Shown here one piece after another: positions 49,867 to 59,650 of a DNA stretch of 64,000 bases. The position numbers were made by a program, and so were the translations under genes. Each line of letters opens with the position of its first letter. Position 1 is the first letter of the stretch. The DNA lies in contig JAMPIQ010000001.1 in NCBI GenBank assembly GCA_024699855.1, positions 10,850,001 through 10,914,000 on the forward strand, read 5' to 3'. Source of the DNA: Aphelenchoides besseyi. Taxonomy: Eukaryota > Nematoda > Chromadorea > Rhabditida > Aphelenchoididae. A model generated the notes under the pieces. That model was given only the letters and a program-made list of their open reading frames with translations. It was not told the origin of the DNA and did no database searches.

Positions 49867-50126
49867 ATGCATGGAAATTACAACACGAAAGCGACTATTC
49901 CAAAGTCTGGTAAGTGGTTTGAACCTCTTTCTGTTCTAATCTTTTGGTTGTTAGATGATAAAGGACCTTGGGGAAAGACGGCAACAAGTCCAGTTGGAAT
50001 TGAATCATCTTATCAGCCAGGGTCAAACAAACATCCAAAACTCGTAACGAGTGGGTTTCTGATTGTAATATCAATTAACCGTCTTCTGGTTTATAGATCA
50101 GTTCGTTGGCAAAAATGACAAATTGA
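49867..50126 (+). CDS. Small spliced ORF of 53 residues between twin hairpins
   Basis: Three exons: 49867-49909, 49955-50043 and 50097-50126; 162 nt, all in phase with GT-AG introns of 45 and 53 nt. The product starts MHGNYNTKATIPKSG, has DDKGPWGKTATSPVG in exon 2 and ends SSLAKMTN. It is hydrophilic, with no signal peptide, no membrane segment and no family that I recognise. The first hairpin ends just before the ATG and the second starts at the stop codon (TGA at 50124-50126). A TATA box lies 300 nt upstream. The locus sits between the diverging 5' ends of two Helitrons. It could instead be a structured non-coding RNA gene with a fortuitous frame. Confidence 0.45.
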
Positions 50127-50170
50127 GTGATAGAAATTTGATTAGTCTCCAACATCATTTTCTATCACTC
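50125..50170 (+). ncRNA. Hairpin 2 (same loop as hairpin 1)
   Basis: Outer stem of 12 pairs (GAGTGATAGAAA with TTTCTATCACTC), inner stem TGAT/ATCA, loop TAGTCTCCAAC. Compared with hairpin 1 the stem has an extra A-T pair and other changes that stay paired, while ten of eleven loop bases are the same. It overlaps the stop codon of the small ORF. Confidence 0.6.
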
Positions 50171-50191
50171 GAAAGCTTCGTCTCTTGGAAA

Positions 50192-50908
50192 TCCCCTACT
50201 CCTATTTCACTTGTCCGTCATCGAATGCAAATTTGTGTTGAAAAATTGACTCTTGACTTTCATTCATTTTGATTGCTGAAGAAGAAAAGAAGGGTTGAGC
50301 TGAGGATTTTAAAAGAAGTTTTGACAAAACAAATCATTTGAAAATTGTTTTTGGACGAGTGAGGTGGTGTGTTTTTGTGACTATGAATTTTTCTACTACT
50401 GAATCGATGTTGGACATCAAACCAGGCGAAAAGACAGTCGAGATGATTGGATTCGTTACGTGCATTTGGAACTACAAAGTGAACGAAGTTAGCGGTAAGA
50501 AAACCACGAAGGTTTTGTTGTCAAACGGCGATGGTGCAGAAGTATTGGTTGTTGCTTGGGATGAAGTCGCGGATCAAATGAACGATTTAAAGTTGAGTGT
50601 AAATTCTGTAAGTTTTGTTGTGCTTATTTATCTTTTAATTTGTTTTCGATTTTACATTTTGAGTTCGGATACGCTAAGAAGTTTGCTAATGATGTGTACA
50701 AAAAAGGAACTATGAATTACGAAGTTAACCTTAACAAAGGTTCTGTTCTCGAAATGATTGGTACGCATGTTCCGAAGAGTGAAACAACAACTGTCGATTA
50801 TGTTCGTTTAAAAATGAACGAAATCGATATTGAATTTCACAATCAATTTGTTGGTAAATTAAAATTGCTTTTTCTAAAAAACTTTTGTTTTCAGAAATAG
50901 CAGATTCG
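50192..50908 (+). mobile_element. Helitron C, 5' part, opposite orientation
   Basis: 5' end TCCCCTACTCCTATTTCAC preceded by A, then the shared CGTCATCGAATGCAAATTT block. It differs from A and B: the first coding region after the 5' end is an RPA-like OB protein (plus strand, from 50381), not the Rep. The first exon starts MNFSTTESMLDIKPG; a later exon has MNYEVNLNKGSVLEMIG. It is interrupted by the 295-bp repeat at 50909, and no Rep, helicase or 3' hairpin follows. Confidence 0.7.
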
Positions 50909-51204
50909 TTTCCCCTAACATAATCGGCAATGATGATGGTGATGGTGATGGGGTGACGCTTTTGAAGGTTTGAGCAAAAACAAAGGGTTCCAACTTATAG
51001 ATTAGAGTATGGAGAGTACGTATTTGACATTTGTTTTGCAAGATACGAACTTTTACTGAGTAAATTTTTGACTTGAAATTAACACTGAAATCGGTTTTTC
51101 TGATCAAACCATATCGAAACTTGAGCCGATTGCCTTGAAAGAACATAGCGTTGTGCGCATCAGCGGGGCTCATCGACATGCAATATATGACAGCATATAA
51201 AATA
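50909..51204 (-). repeat. 295-bp dispersed repeat, copy 2 (inverted)
   Basis: Nearly identical to 21876-22170 in reverse orientation. I see one substitution in the first codons (Leu to Pro in the shared frame) and a one-base change near the end. One end cuts into the RPA-like ORF of Helitron C; the other abuts the mariner-like terminus at 51205. Confidence 0.88.
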
Positions 51205-52480
51205 CAGGGTGGGCAAAAATGAATGACCTTGTCGAAATCTCGAATATCTCGTTTATCTTTGATTTTTTTCTAGACAAACTATATATTTTTTGAAGCCTTA
51301 CAATCCCCAAATTCTGATGATACCAAATTTGGAATTTCGAAAATTTCGATTTTTTGACCTAAGGGTCCCCTCTTTGCTTGTGAACCACCGAGTTGGAAAA
51401 GTGGCCAAAATTACGACATTTTTCGTCTTTTTGATTTATTTCTTCGTTATTCTGTTTTAAAATACTTTACTCCAATCAAGAAAAAGCTTGTTATGTACGA
51501 ATCTTCGTCGAAACCGAATACGATTACGCGAAATTTGGCACGAGAATTCGTCGAGAAGCCGCTAATGGACAAGTGCATGTTCCGAGCTTGAAGACTGTAA
51601 AGAGATGGAACGAGAGTTTTCGACCAACGGGCAGTGTGAATGGAATGCGAGGAAAGAACAAGGAAAAGCGAGTTGAAAATCTTTTTGAATAGTTAAATGC
51701 TGCTTTTTAAAGGCAAGTTCGAAGTCCAGAAGCAATTGCTGATATTCACGCGCATCCCTTGAAAATCCACACTTGTCGACTCGTCGAAATCCGTGTGTTC
51801 GGGATGCAAATGAAGAAGACAACGAAATGGATCAATCGACTTCGTCTATGTCTCGAACAACACTTCGTCTCGTTCTGAAAGATGACCTCAATATGCGTCC
51901 GTGCCACTGTCTCTCTCACTGCGTAGGCGAAATAGACAGGATTAAACGGTTTATTATGAGACGAAGGGCAACAATTTCCACAATTTATAGGGGTGGGCGG
52001 AGGCGGTCCGTTGGGTCAACTCGCGCCCAACGGGTCGGCTCAACGGCCGCCAATTCGAACGCGGGTTTCGCCGCGTTCGGCACCACTGGCAAATGACACA
52101 TGCATTGGAACCGCTTGATTATGAGGCCGGAGTTGTCTTTGCTCGTGAAGAATTGAATCGACTGAACGCCGATCCAAACCGCCACAACAATCTACTGTTT
52201 ATGGACGAAGCACACTTACATCTTGATGGGTCAATCAACAGACAAGACTGGATCATGCGGAGTGATGAAAATACGTACTGGATTGATGTTCGTCGACTTC
52301 ATCCTCAAAAATTCCCTGTTTGAATGGGAGTTGGAGTGCACGGCGTTGTTGGTCCTTTCTTCTGGGAACGAGAACAAGCGACTGGTCGCGATGAGGGTCG
52401 GGTCGTGAATGAAGTGGAGTGGGGAGTTCAGAATGATTATTCCTACTAAACTGACGAATAAGCAAAGGAATCAATACTTA
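51205..52480 (+). mobile_element. Decayed Tc1/mariner-like transposon
   Basis: It starts CAGGGTGGGCAAAAATGA, a typical terminal sequence for IS630-Tc1-mariner elements, preceded by TA. Transposase pieces follow: a helix-turn-helix segment (KRWNESFRPTGSVNG, near 51600), then the catalytic core with LFMDEAHLHLDGSINR (near 52200), and LHPQKFPV, VGVHGVVGPFFWER across a frameshift near 52320. Stops between 51690 and 52090 break the frame, and I did not find the second terminal repeat. The MDEAH Asp is the second catalytic residue of the DDE/D triad. Confidence 0.8.
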
Positions 52481-52673
52481 GAGTCTTGAGTAACATTAGA
52501 TTAAGAAAAATATATTATTTTTAAATTCGTTTTCTCAAATGCTCTAATGACTCACTATGAACAATTATTACACGTTAGATTATGAGGAATTGTTTTGTCT
52601 TTGATGATTGTGACGGTCGCTTTAAAAGCATCCAATTTGAGCATTTGAATCGTTGGCGTTCAATTCGACTAAA

Positions 52674-53370
52674 ATGCTCCATTCGCTGTTGACTATATTG
52701 GCGTTGGGTATTGTGATTAAGTTGGGGATTGCATACGGCAATGACAAATGCATTAAGCTCTACAAGAATAAGCAACATCGTGGATTGTAAGTGAAAAAGT
52801 TATTCTCAATCTTTTTGCTTTAGCGACCTTTCCAACTGCGCTGATGCAAAGGTAGCAATCAAATGGCAAAAAAAACACGAACTCGGACTTCTGTTCAAGA
52901 ACGTAGAAAAGTTGGTTCATTCTCTTTCAAATCAGATATTTAAAAGTATATTTTAGTGTAACTATTGTGCTGAACGATGTCTGTGAATTTGATCTTGTGG
53001 GCAAAAAATATCCGGGTAAGAATTAATGTTCAATCCGATTAATTGTCATTTAGTTTGGAGCTTTTTGATTCTGGGTACCGACGGAAAGTTGAGAAATTTG
53101 TGGCAACAAGAAGTTTACTGTTACGGGAAGAACTTACTCAACGAAGTCGATGACCAGTGGATTTGGAGTGAGTTCCGCGTTCAGACCCACAGTTACTCCA
53201 GCTCGGCGCAAATTCGTGTATTCGCTAATGTGAGTCATCAACCGCCTTCGTTTTAACCATTTAAGCTTCAGTATCCACTAAAAGGCGAAGGAGAAGAATA
53301 TGTTCCAATGAACTCGACAAGCAGTTCGTCTTCAAAGTCAGACTGTCTTTTTCTGTTAAATTGTTTGTAA
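52674..53370 (+). CDS. Secreted protein, family X copy 1
   Basis: Family unknown. A signal peptide (MLHSLLTILALGIVIKLGIA) precedes YGNDKCIKLYK. Exons then give LSNCADAKVAIKWQ, ENVTIVLNDVCEFDL, and a long exon with WSFLILGTDGKL, QEVYCYGKN and WIWSEFRVQTHSYSS; the last exon has YPLKGEGEEYVPMNS and a Ser-rich end. Each junction is GT-AG and in phase. Beta-strand-like spacing with four or five Cys suggests a small extracellular sandwich domain. A paralogue with the same exon layout is at 56661. AATAAA at about 53390. Confidence 0.75.
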
Positions 53371-53679
53371 TCATGTAATCGATTGTCCAATAAACGCACC
53401 AATTGTAAATACAAATCCAAAGAAAGTGGATTCCAAGCTTTTAATCAAATTTCGACTATTTTATTTGTTTTTTTTTATTTAAATGTCTTTAAAAAACTTA
53501 TTTTTCAAAACGATATGCTTGAAAGCATTGCAAATCTAAAAGAAGTGAAAACTCAGTTTCCAATTTATTGCAACTCTTTCTTCATATTTGCTGTCGAGTT
53601 TTAGACTTCTAACTAATTTTATTGGTGAAAGATTTGATCAAACGATAGGATAATTAGTACATGTGTTTGTGACTTTATT
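53371..53679. other. Intergenic, no gene recognised
   Basis: About 310 nt of AT-rich sequence between two convergent genes. It holds the 3' ends of both; nothing else is seen. Confidence 0.4.
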
Positions 53680-55073
53680 TCATTTCAAAACATTCTTTTT
53701 GTAACGATGAGCAATCAACGATCCTGTGGCCAACAGAATGCAACCGAAACCCGTGAACAAGTACATGGAACCCAGAGCTTTTGAATCGCCGCCAAACCAC
53801 GTGGTTGTTGTAATCAAAAACCATCTTGTTCCGTTGAAACTTCGGAAGTCTGCAGAAGAAAGTGAAATCGACTTAAGAACACTCACTGTTTCGGACCTTC
53901 AGCGTGTAATTCCCAGACTTCAAATCACCATCGAAACGTCTGTAGATCTTGCGGACTCGCGAGTTGATCGTGGATCTCATCCAAACAATGAAATCAAAGT
54001 TCTTGAATCCTGTGTTGTTTTCGTTGTTTGGATCTAATTCACAGACGTCTTTAGTCCACGATTTTGGTCTTACAGTTCTCTACAAAAGCAGTTGAAGTAG
54101 TTTAGACAGCACTCACCTTGTTATAAGCATCGCAAAGCGTTTCATTGGGCAAACGTTTGGGATGAGCGTAGAGTAAGCGTTCTTCGGGTAAGAGTAATCC
54201 ATCAAAAGTCCAATTGATCTTGCCTGTTGAGTTGGAAAGCTCGAAAGTGTCTGAGCAAATGGCTATTAAGCTACAATACACCATTTACCGTTGTACATCG
54301 AATTGGCCATTGCACCACAAGGAGCATAGTATTTCTTGCAAACGGGTTTGTGTTCACAAACTTTCCCGAAGAAAGTGACCTTAAACGGCAAAATTTTCTG
54401 CAGACTCCCCAACCAATCCCACGGCCATGGACAATTGTGCATGATACCCTTGTAGCCACCGAAAGCTTTGCATTTTCCCATTGTAATGTTCGAATACTCT
54501 TTTTTTGCATAATCGCCACAGCCATCTGTTATCTTAAATGGACTTTCAAAACCCGCATAAAACTCGGGTTCATTTGTACATAAAATTAGTGAATTGAAAG
54601 AGCAAACAACTGAACAAAACTCACATTCAAGAACCCCATCAGTTGAGGTCGTGACTCACTTTCCGCAAACCGACGGACGTTGTGGTAGAAATTTTCGAGT
54701 TCATAGTGAAAGAACACGGGACCCTGAAAACAAAATAGAATACAAAAGCAACTGTCTACTCACTATGAAATCTCGATCCAATTTGAAATCAATTATACAT
54801 GTTTCATTCGATTTCGGACATCCGTCGTTGATGCTTAGTTGTTGAGTTTGAACTGAACTGGCGGCCCACAGCATCAGGAAACCCAACGGCGCAAAGACAA
54901 TCCCACAAACAAAAGTCAACCAGAAAACGAACCGAAACGAAAACTCGGGACCACACGCTTTCAAGTTCTGTTGATAGAAGTCGTGATCTAAGCTCACTGA
55001 TCGATCTCATCCAACATCTCTTACCATTCGGCCGGTTCTTTGCAGCTGCACGGCGTTTTCGTAAGAAAGTCAT
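53680..55073 (-). CDS. CDC50/TMEM30 family, P4-ATPase flippase beta subunit
   Basis: Chaperone and partner of P4-ATPases that flip phospholipids across membranes. The start MTFLRKRRAAAKNRPN is spliced (55025/54987) to HDFYQQNLKACGPEFSF, the conserved N-terminal helix, then the first membrane segment (LTFVCGIVFAPLGFLML). The ectodomain has GPVFFHYELENFYHNVRR, the CEHKPVCKKYYAPCGAMANS region with its conserved cysteines, NWTFDG, and FIVWMRSTINSRVRK near the C-terminus. The last exon includes GTRWFLITTTTWFGGDSKALG and the second membrane segment before the stop at 53680. An acceptor-like TTCATTAG lies 2 nt before the ATG. All family landmarks are present; it looks functional. Confidence 0.93.
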
Positions 55074-55271
55074 TTCTAATGAAAAAACGCGAAGAGACGG
55101 AAAGAGTCATCGCTTTGAAAGATCACTCACTTCTTTTTCAACAACGTTTTTATTTTGGAACACATATCAACAAAACAACGACGAGCATTAAAAACTTTCT
55201 TCTAAGTTCTGATTCAAATCGTCGTGTTCGGTAGAAACCTCAAACGCAACTTTTAGTTTCGAACGTTTCTG

Positions 55272-55727
55272 TTAACTCACTTCTTTTGCTTTTTGCTGAT
55301 TCAATTGACAAAGTGGACAATTAGTCTTGATAATAATTCGACATTGAAGTTGAAATGGTTTGCCATTGTGGCAGAAATACACGGGCTCCTCAATGGCAAC
55401 CGATTTGACTAAAACAACGTTGCGAGAAATCCCGTGTTCATTACCTTCAGAGTCGCCGGAAACAATGTCGCCGTTCTGTTGGACCCACAGATAGCAATCG
55501 TATTCGTTCCGATCGACTTCCTGGTTGCACGCGAGTTTCAATGTCACCCAATTTCGGCTATGAGGATCGGTTTCCAAAATGAAGAAAAACTTCGTGATTT
55601 GACGGAACGGAAACGCGAATCGATGACTTTCCTTCACTTCTCGTTCTTTTCGCCAAAATGTTCTCGGCTCCGAAACTCTCCACGAATCCGTGAGTTTGAG
55701 CAGTGGGTGATGAGTGCAAGTTTTCAT
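55272..55727 (-). CDS. MATH-like single-domain protein with CPLC motif
   Basis: The ATG at 55727 follows CGATTTCAG. The product (about 151 residues) starts MKTCTHHPLLKLTDSWRVSE; a beta-rich body follows (WVTLKLACNQEVDRNEYDCY), then FQLQCRIIIKTNCPLCQLN, and a short basic end. It aligns along its length with the N-terminal parts of the genes at 58963 and 26354, including the Cys-x-x-Cys motif, but stops before any coiled coil or BTB. It may be a truncated copy or a single-domain member. I call the domain MATH-like from its position in MATH/BTB-type proteins; the similarity is too weak to be certain. Confidence 0.55.
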   Translation of the reverse strand: MKTCTHHPLLKLTDSWRVSEPRTFWRKEREVKESHRFAFPFRQITKFFFILETDPHSRNWVTLKLACNQEVDRNEYDCYLWVQQNGDIVSGDSEGNEHGISRNVVLVKSVAIEEPVYFCHNGKPFQLQCRIIIKTNCPLCQLNQQKAKEVS

Positions 55728-56660
55728 TTCGATGATCTGAAATCGGAGACGTTTTTTGGTCAAAAACTAACAATCAATCTCTTCACTTATGTTCTTCGTG
55801 TTGTTTACGCAAAACATGTGAGTCAGCAAAATGGCGCCAAAAAGTGAAGTCCTGCTGGACGTCCGAGACGATGAAAAAGAAAGCCATTAGGACATCTTTC
55901 AGTCGACACAAGCGATTTCTATTGCGAAAGATGAATACGCCAAAGTCGAGAAGCAGTTATCGCCTTCATCGAAATGTTCGAAGAAACAACTGCGAAGCAA
56001 AACGCTCATTGAAAATGATCGAATTCATAAGAAACTTAAACTCAATCGATTCGTTTCAACCATACATCAAAATTTGTGTTGTAAAGTCGAAACTAACAAC
56101 ACAACCAAATCAAGTTCTATGAAACATCTCATTCAGCAAAATCAGCCAATAAACTTACACTTCGTTGAAATCTGAGTTTTAAGACGATCAATTGTCTTGA
56201 TATATGACTTTAAATGCAATCAAACTGAGTCAAAGATAAGTAGAATTGGTAATTCTAAACAATTCAATTACGTAGACGTTGTCTCTTTATAACGCAGTCG
56301 TCTGTGATCAAGACTTAGAGAAAACACCGCTGACTGACAGAGAAGTTAGCTGTAAAGCTGGGCAATCAGAATTATGAAGGTGTTAGGAGTTGAGTTTACT
56401 GGAAACTTTGAAAGCGATTTGCTTTCTGTTCAACATCTAAGAGCGGCGATCGAATTGTCGTAAAGACTTAATCTCCAAATCATTTGAAATAGCCAAGATA
56501 ATCAAATAAAACATCGAATTGCATCTGTTGAAGCCGTAGGTTTTAACGTACTCGCAATCACAATTGACTAAAATTCCACAAGTCTTGTTTTGAATATTGA
56601 ATAATGAGTTTAATAACGGTCTCATTCAATCTATTTGCTTTTAAGCAATCGGTTTCGAAA
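55728..56660. other. Intergenic; possible broken plus-strand ORF near 55831
   Basis: A plus frame starting MAPKSEVLLDVRDDEKE at about 55831 meets TAG after 18 codons, then stays open for about 100 charged codons (KDEYAKVEKQLSPSSK and on). I could not find a splice pair to remove the stop. It could be a relic of a coiled-coil gene. The rest shows nothing. Confidence 0.25.
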
Positions 56661-57405
56661 ATGAATTGGGTTCTTTTTCCCATCTTTGTTCTGATGTTCA
56701 TTCAACTCGTGGATTCGTACGGTAACAACAAGTGCATTCAGAATTGGCGTCCGGAGGGAGTCCAGGGTTTGTAAGTTTCCGGAGTTCGAAGGTCTATCAC
56801 GTGTTCAATCGTTTTGAGAACTGCGAAGGAGACGTTGAAATGGCCATCAAATACATGAGAGAAACTGAACCGATAATGGCAATTCGAGCATCTGCAGAAG
56901 ATGTGCAGAAGTAAGCGCTTACTCATATTCTTAATAGATTCCAGATTCAAGATTGTCTTCAACGAATGCGAATTGCAATTCGAGGGTAAATCGAACAACT
57001 TCAAGTGGAAGCGAGAGGACGGTTTGTTTCTCGATTTACTTCTTATTGGATTTCAGGCAACGAAACAGTGTGCTATTGGAACGACGATTGTTCGTTGGTT
57101 ATCACCAGATATGGTGAGATGGTTACGCGTCGTGGAACTTTGCGAAACGGATGCAATAAAAAGATCATTCGACACAACATCGACGACGAGTGGGTGTGGA
57201 CGAAAATTCGTTTGGTGGATTTTCCGTCGAGTGCCAAGTTCTTTTTCTACATCAACGTGAGTTGTATTGAATAAATATTGTTTAATTTACAGTCTAGTTC
57301 CCGTTCCCAGACGAGGGATTGGAGTACGTCCTATCTACTACTGGTACTTTAATTGGGAAGCGTTTTATTCATGAGTTTTTCGCGTCGAGTAATCAATTTA
57401 CGTAG
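56661..57405 (+). CDS. Secreted protein, family X copy 2
   Basis: Paralogue of the gene at 52674. Signal peptide MNWVLFPIFVLMFIQLVDS, then YGNNKCIQNW (YGNDKCIKLY in copy 1). Following exons: ENCEGDVEMAIKYM, FKIVFNECELQFEG, ETVCYWNDDCSLVIT, WVWTKIRLVDF and PFPDEGLEYV, matching copy 1 in order and Cys position. The first intron is odd: its donor GTAAGT is clear, but the in-frame acceptor that would keep the conserved ENC reads ATCG rather than AG. Using the next AG either hits a stop or, with another donor, drops the conserved Cys. Either an unusual acceptor is used or this copy is damaged. Confidence 0.6.
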
Positions 57406-57697
57406 GTTGCTTGTTGATTGTTCTTTTCTGTTTATGAAAATTTGTTTGTTCCGCCTTGACTTATCTGTTCCTACGCAAATCAATATCCAAAAAATTTAAA
57501 AGAACCAATCTCTAAACTTGGTACATCATTAACAAGCTGCTCATCATTGAATCAAGTCTTTTGTTCAACTCATTAAATGGCCATTTCATATACCAACACT
57601 GTTGTCGACTCTACAATTATTTAAGGGCTTGTTCCTCAAAGAAGAAGATGGCCAATAAACGATTTCTATAATTAAGTTTATTCCGACAAAACAACAG
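57406..57697. other. Intergenic between convergent genes
   Basis: About 290 nt, AT-rich, no gene seen. Confidence 0.4.
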
Positions 57698-58963
57698 TTA
57701 AAGACGAAGGGTTTCCATGACTTTACCGTACAACTCAACGTTCTCGTTGAACAGCTGTGCAAACTCATCGGACAAAAACAATTTTTCTTTTCCGCCGTGT
57801 CGATCGGTAAACTCGATCACGATCTCAATTAAACGAACGTCCTTCATTGCAACGGCCAAAATCATCAAATCGGGAGATCTCTTCGTTGTGAGTTGTGATT
57901 TCAAAAGTTCGAAGGAAAAATCCTAAAACTCCATGATCAACATAAAACCTGAATAAAAATGATTACCTTCAAATCTTCATATCCACAAGTCAAAGACTTC
58001 TTGTACAGCTCTTTGTAGTGATCGAACATCGCCGTGGACAAATTGTCTCGTTCAGTAGTGAGATCCGTGATCTGAAAGCCACGTGAAAGCTTTCAATTAC
58101 TATTTTACTCACTTGTTTATTCGATTCTATTTGTAGACTTTGATAGTCATCTTGCGCCTTCTGAACGCGTCTCTCAAATTCTATAGCTTTGCTTTTTAAT
58201 TGATCTCGTGCCTTTACTACTTCGAACAATTTGTCAGTCAAATCTTTTCGTTCGATGGTTAGTTTGGCGATTACGCAAGACTAAAACTTCTGTTTACCAT
58301 TTTACACCGTTTAATCTTACATTTTCAGTCAGCTCCTTCTTGAGACGTTTGATTTCTTCGATTTGATCTTTCGTATTCTGAGATTTTCTTTTTCGATCGT
58401 TTGGTGACGATTCCGCCGATAAAGCGCTTTCACAAGTGAGAATCTAAAGCTAATGATTCAATGAATTTTTTGGTGATCTTGCCTCTTCATCTGATTCGAT
58501 TCGAACAGTTGATCGACTTTTCTTGGCCACAGAAACCGCTTCCCTCTCTAGGCAAAGTGGACATTCCTTCTTGAAGACGATCTTGAAGTGAACGCCAATG
58601 GACAGATCGAGATAACAAACTCTCACACGCTCATTAATTGCAATTAAACCATCTGAATAGGAATCAGAAAATACAAAAAAAAGCAACTTTACCTGCAAAC
58701 TTTCCAAAAACTTTCCCGTCTTTCTCTGCTCGAAGAAAACACTGAAAGTCGTCACGATCGAAATGACCGTTAGATGAAAGAAAAACGTCCGCAGAATTGT
58801 CGACACCAATTTCAGCATTTAACCAAAATTTAATGTTTGGACAAAACGGAAACCAAATCGAATTGCTGGACACCAAATTTCCGCTCAGTTTTCGAAGTGT
58901 ATCCTCGGGGATCGTCCACATGCCCGAGACTTTGGTCTTCGAAGTGTGCTTACAAAACGACAT
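57698..58963 (-). CDS. MATH-like, coiled-coil protein with BACK-like C-terminus, no BTB
   Basis: The start MSFCKHTSKTKVSGMW leads into the MATH-like part; GLIAINERVRVCYLDL and IVFKKECPLCLERE correspond to the CPLC region of relatives. The next intron uses a GC donor (GAAGAG, then GCAAGATC; acceptor CTTTAG). A long coiled coil follows in several exons (KDQIEEIKRLKKELTE; TDKLFEVVKARDQLKSKAIE). The C-terminal exon (LMILAVAMKDVRLIE; ENVELYGKVMETLRL) matches the last exon of the gene at 26354 (AKTMEILRY). No BTB fold is present between them; the coiled coil takes its place, so Cullin-3 binding is not expected. Confidence 0.7.
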
Positions 58964-59179
58964 TGCACCCTGAAATACGCAGTGAATGAACGGACTTCAA
59001 AAAAAGAGACAAGGAAAGATGAACGACCGTTCGCTCAGCAGTATGAAATAAATGAAATTAAATGGCGATCGAATAAAAGCGTGAAGTTAAGAGTAAACAA
59101 TAAGTACTTGAGGAGCAAAAGAGACGACAATCACGCGATTTCTCATTACTACAAAACTGAATAATCGTCAACTCAAACA
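58964..59179. other. Intergenic, upstream of the MATH-like gene
   Basis: Short gap; no gene recognised. Confidence 0.35.
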
Positions 59180-59610
59180 CCCAAGATCGGGGTCAGAAGC
59201 AGTGGCGAACAATCCGAGCAGCCCTGAAGAACGCCGTTCAACAAGCCGAAGTAAGATGGAAACTCCTGCAGCGCATCTCCGCTCAAACAACCGATCTCTT
59301 ACGCCAAAGGCGCGAATGCAAATTTGGGCTCTCATCTCCGCACCTGCAACCAACGGCACGAGCTCTAATCACATATGCCGAGCTTTGCAAGCAAGCCCGG
59401 CGGTCACTCCAAGCCGACCTTTACAACCACCAAATCCGAGTCCTCGAACGGGCACTGCAACACGGCCGACTGAAACGCGGGCGAGTCGAGCTCGTTCACA
59501 AGCCTCAAGTCATTACCCAACTCCGGCGGGCAGATGGAACGATTGCGAACACCACGACAGAAACAGCAAACACAGCCGCAGCCTTCTACACAAGCACCAC
59601 ACAAAGTGAT
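59180..59610 (+). mobile_element. RTE-type LINE fragment (linker between endonuclease and RT)
   Basis: The plus frame has the helical linker typical of RTE elements (ALKNAVQQAEVRWKLLQ, then SLQADLYNHQIRVLERAL) followed by VITQLRRADGTIANTTTE and AAAFYTSTTQSD, which match the segment just before the reverse transcriptase domain. It stops there; no endonuclease or RT core is present. Base composition is more GC-rich than its surroundings. Confidence 0.6.
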
Positions 59611-59650
59611 CCCAATGGAGCCATTGCGCAAGCTCAAGTCGCCCTTACAG

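Noticed and set aside
54570..54640. Non-canonical acceptor in the CDC50 gene
   Set aside because: The AG in CCCGAG, in phase, gives the expected FYAGFESPF; the intron is ordinary.
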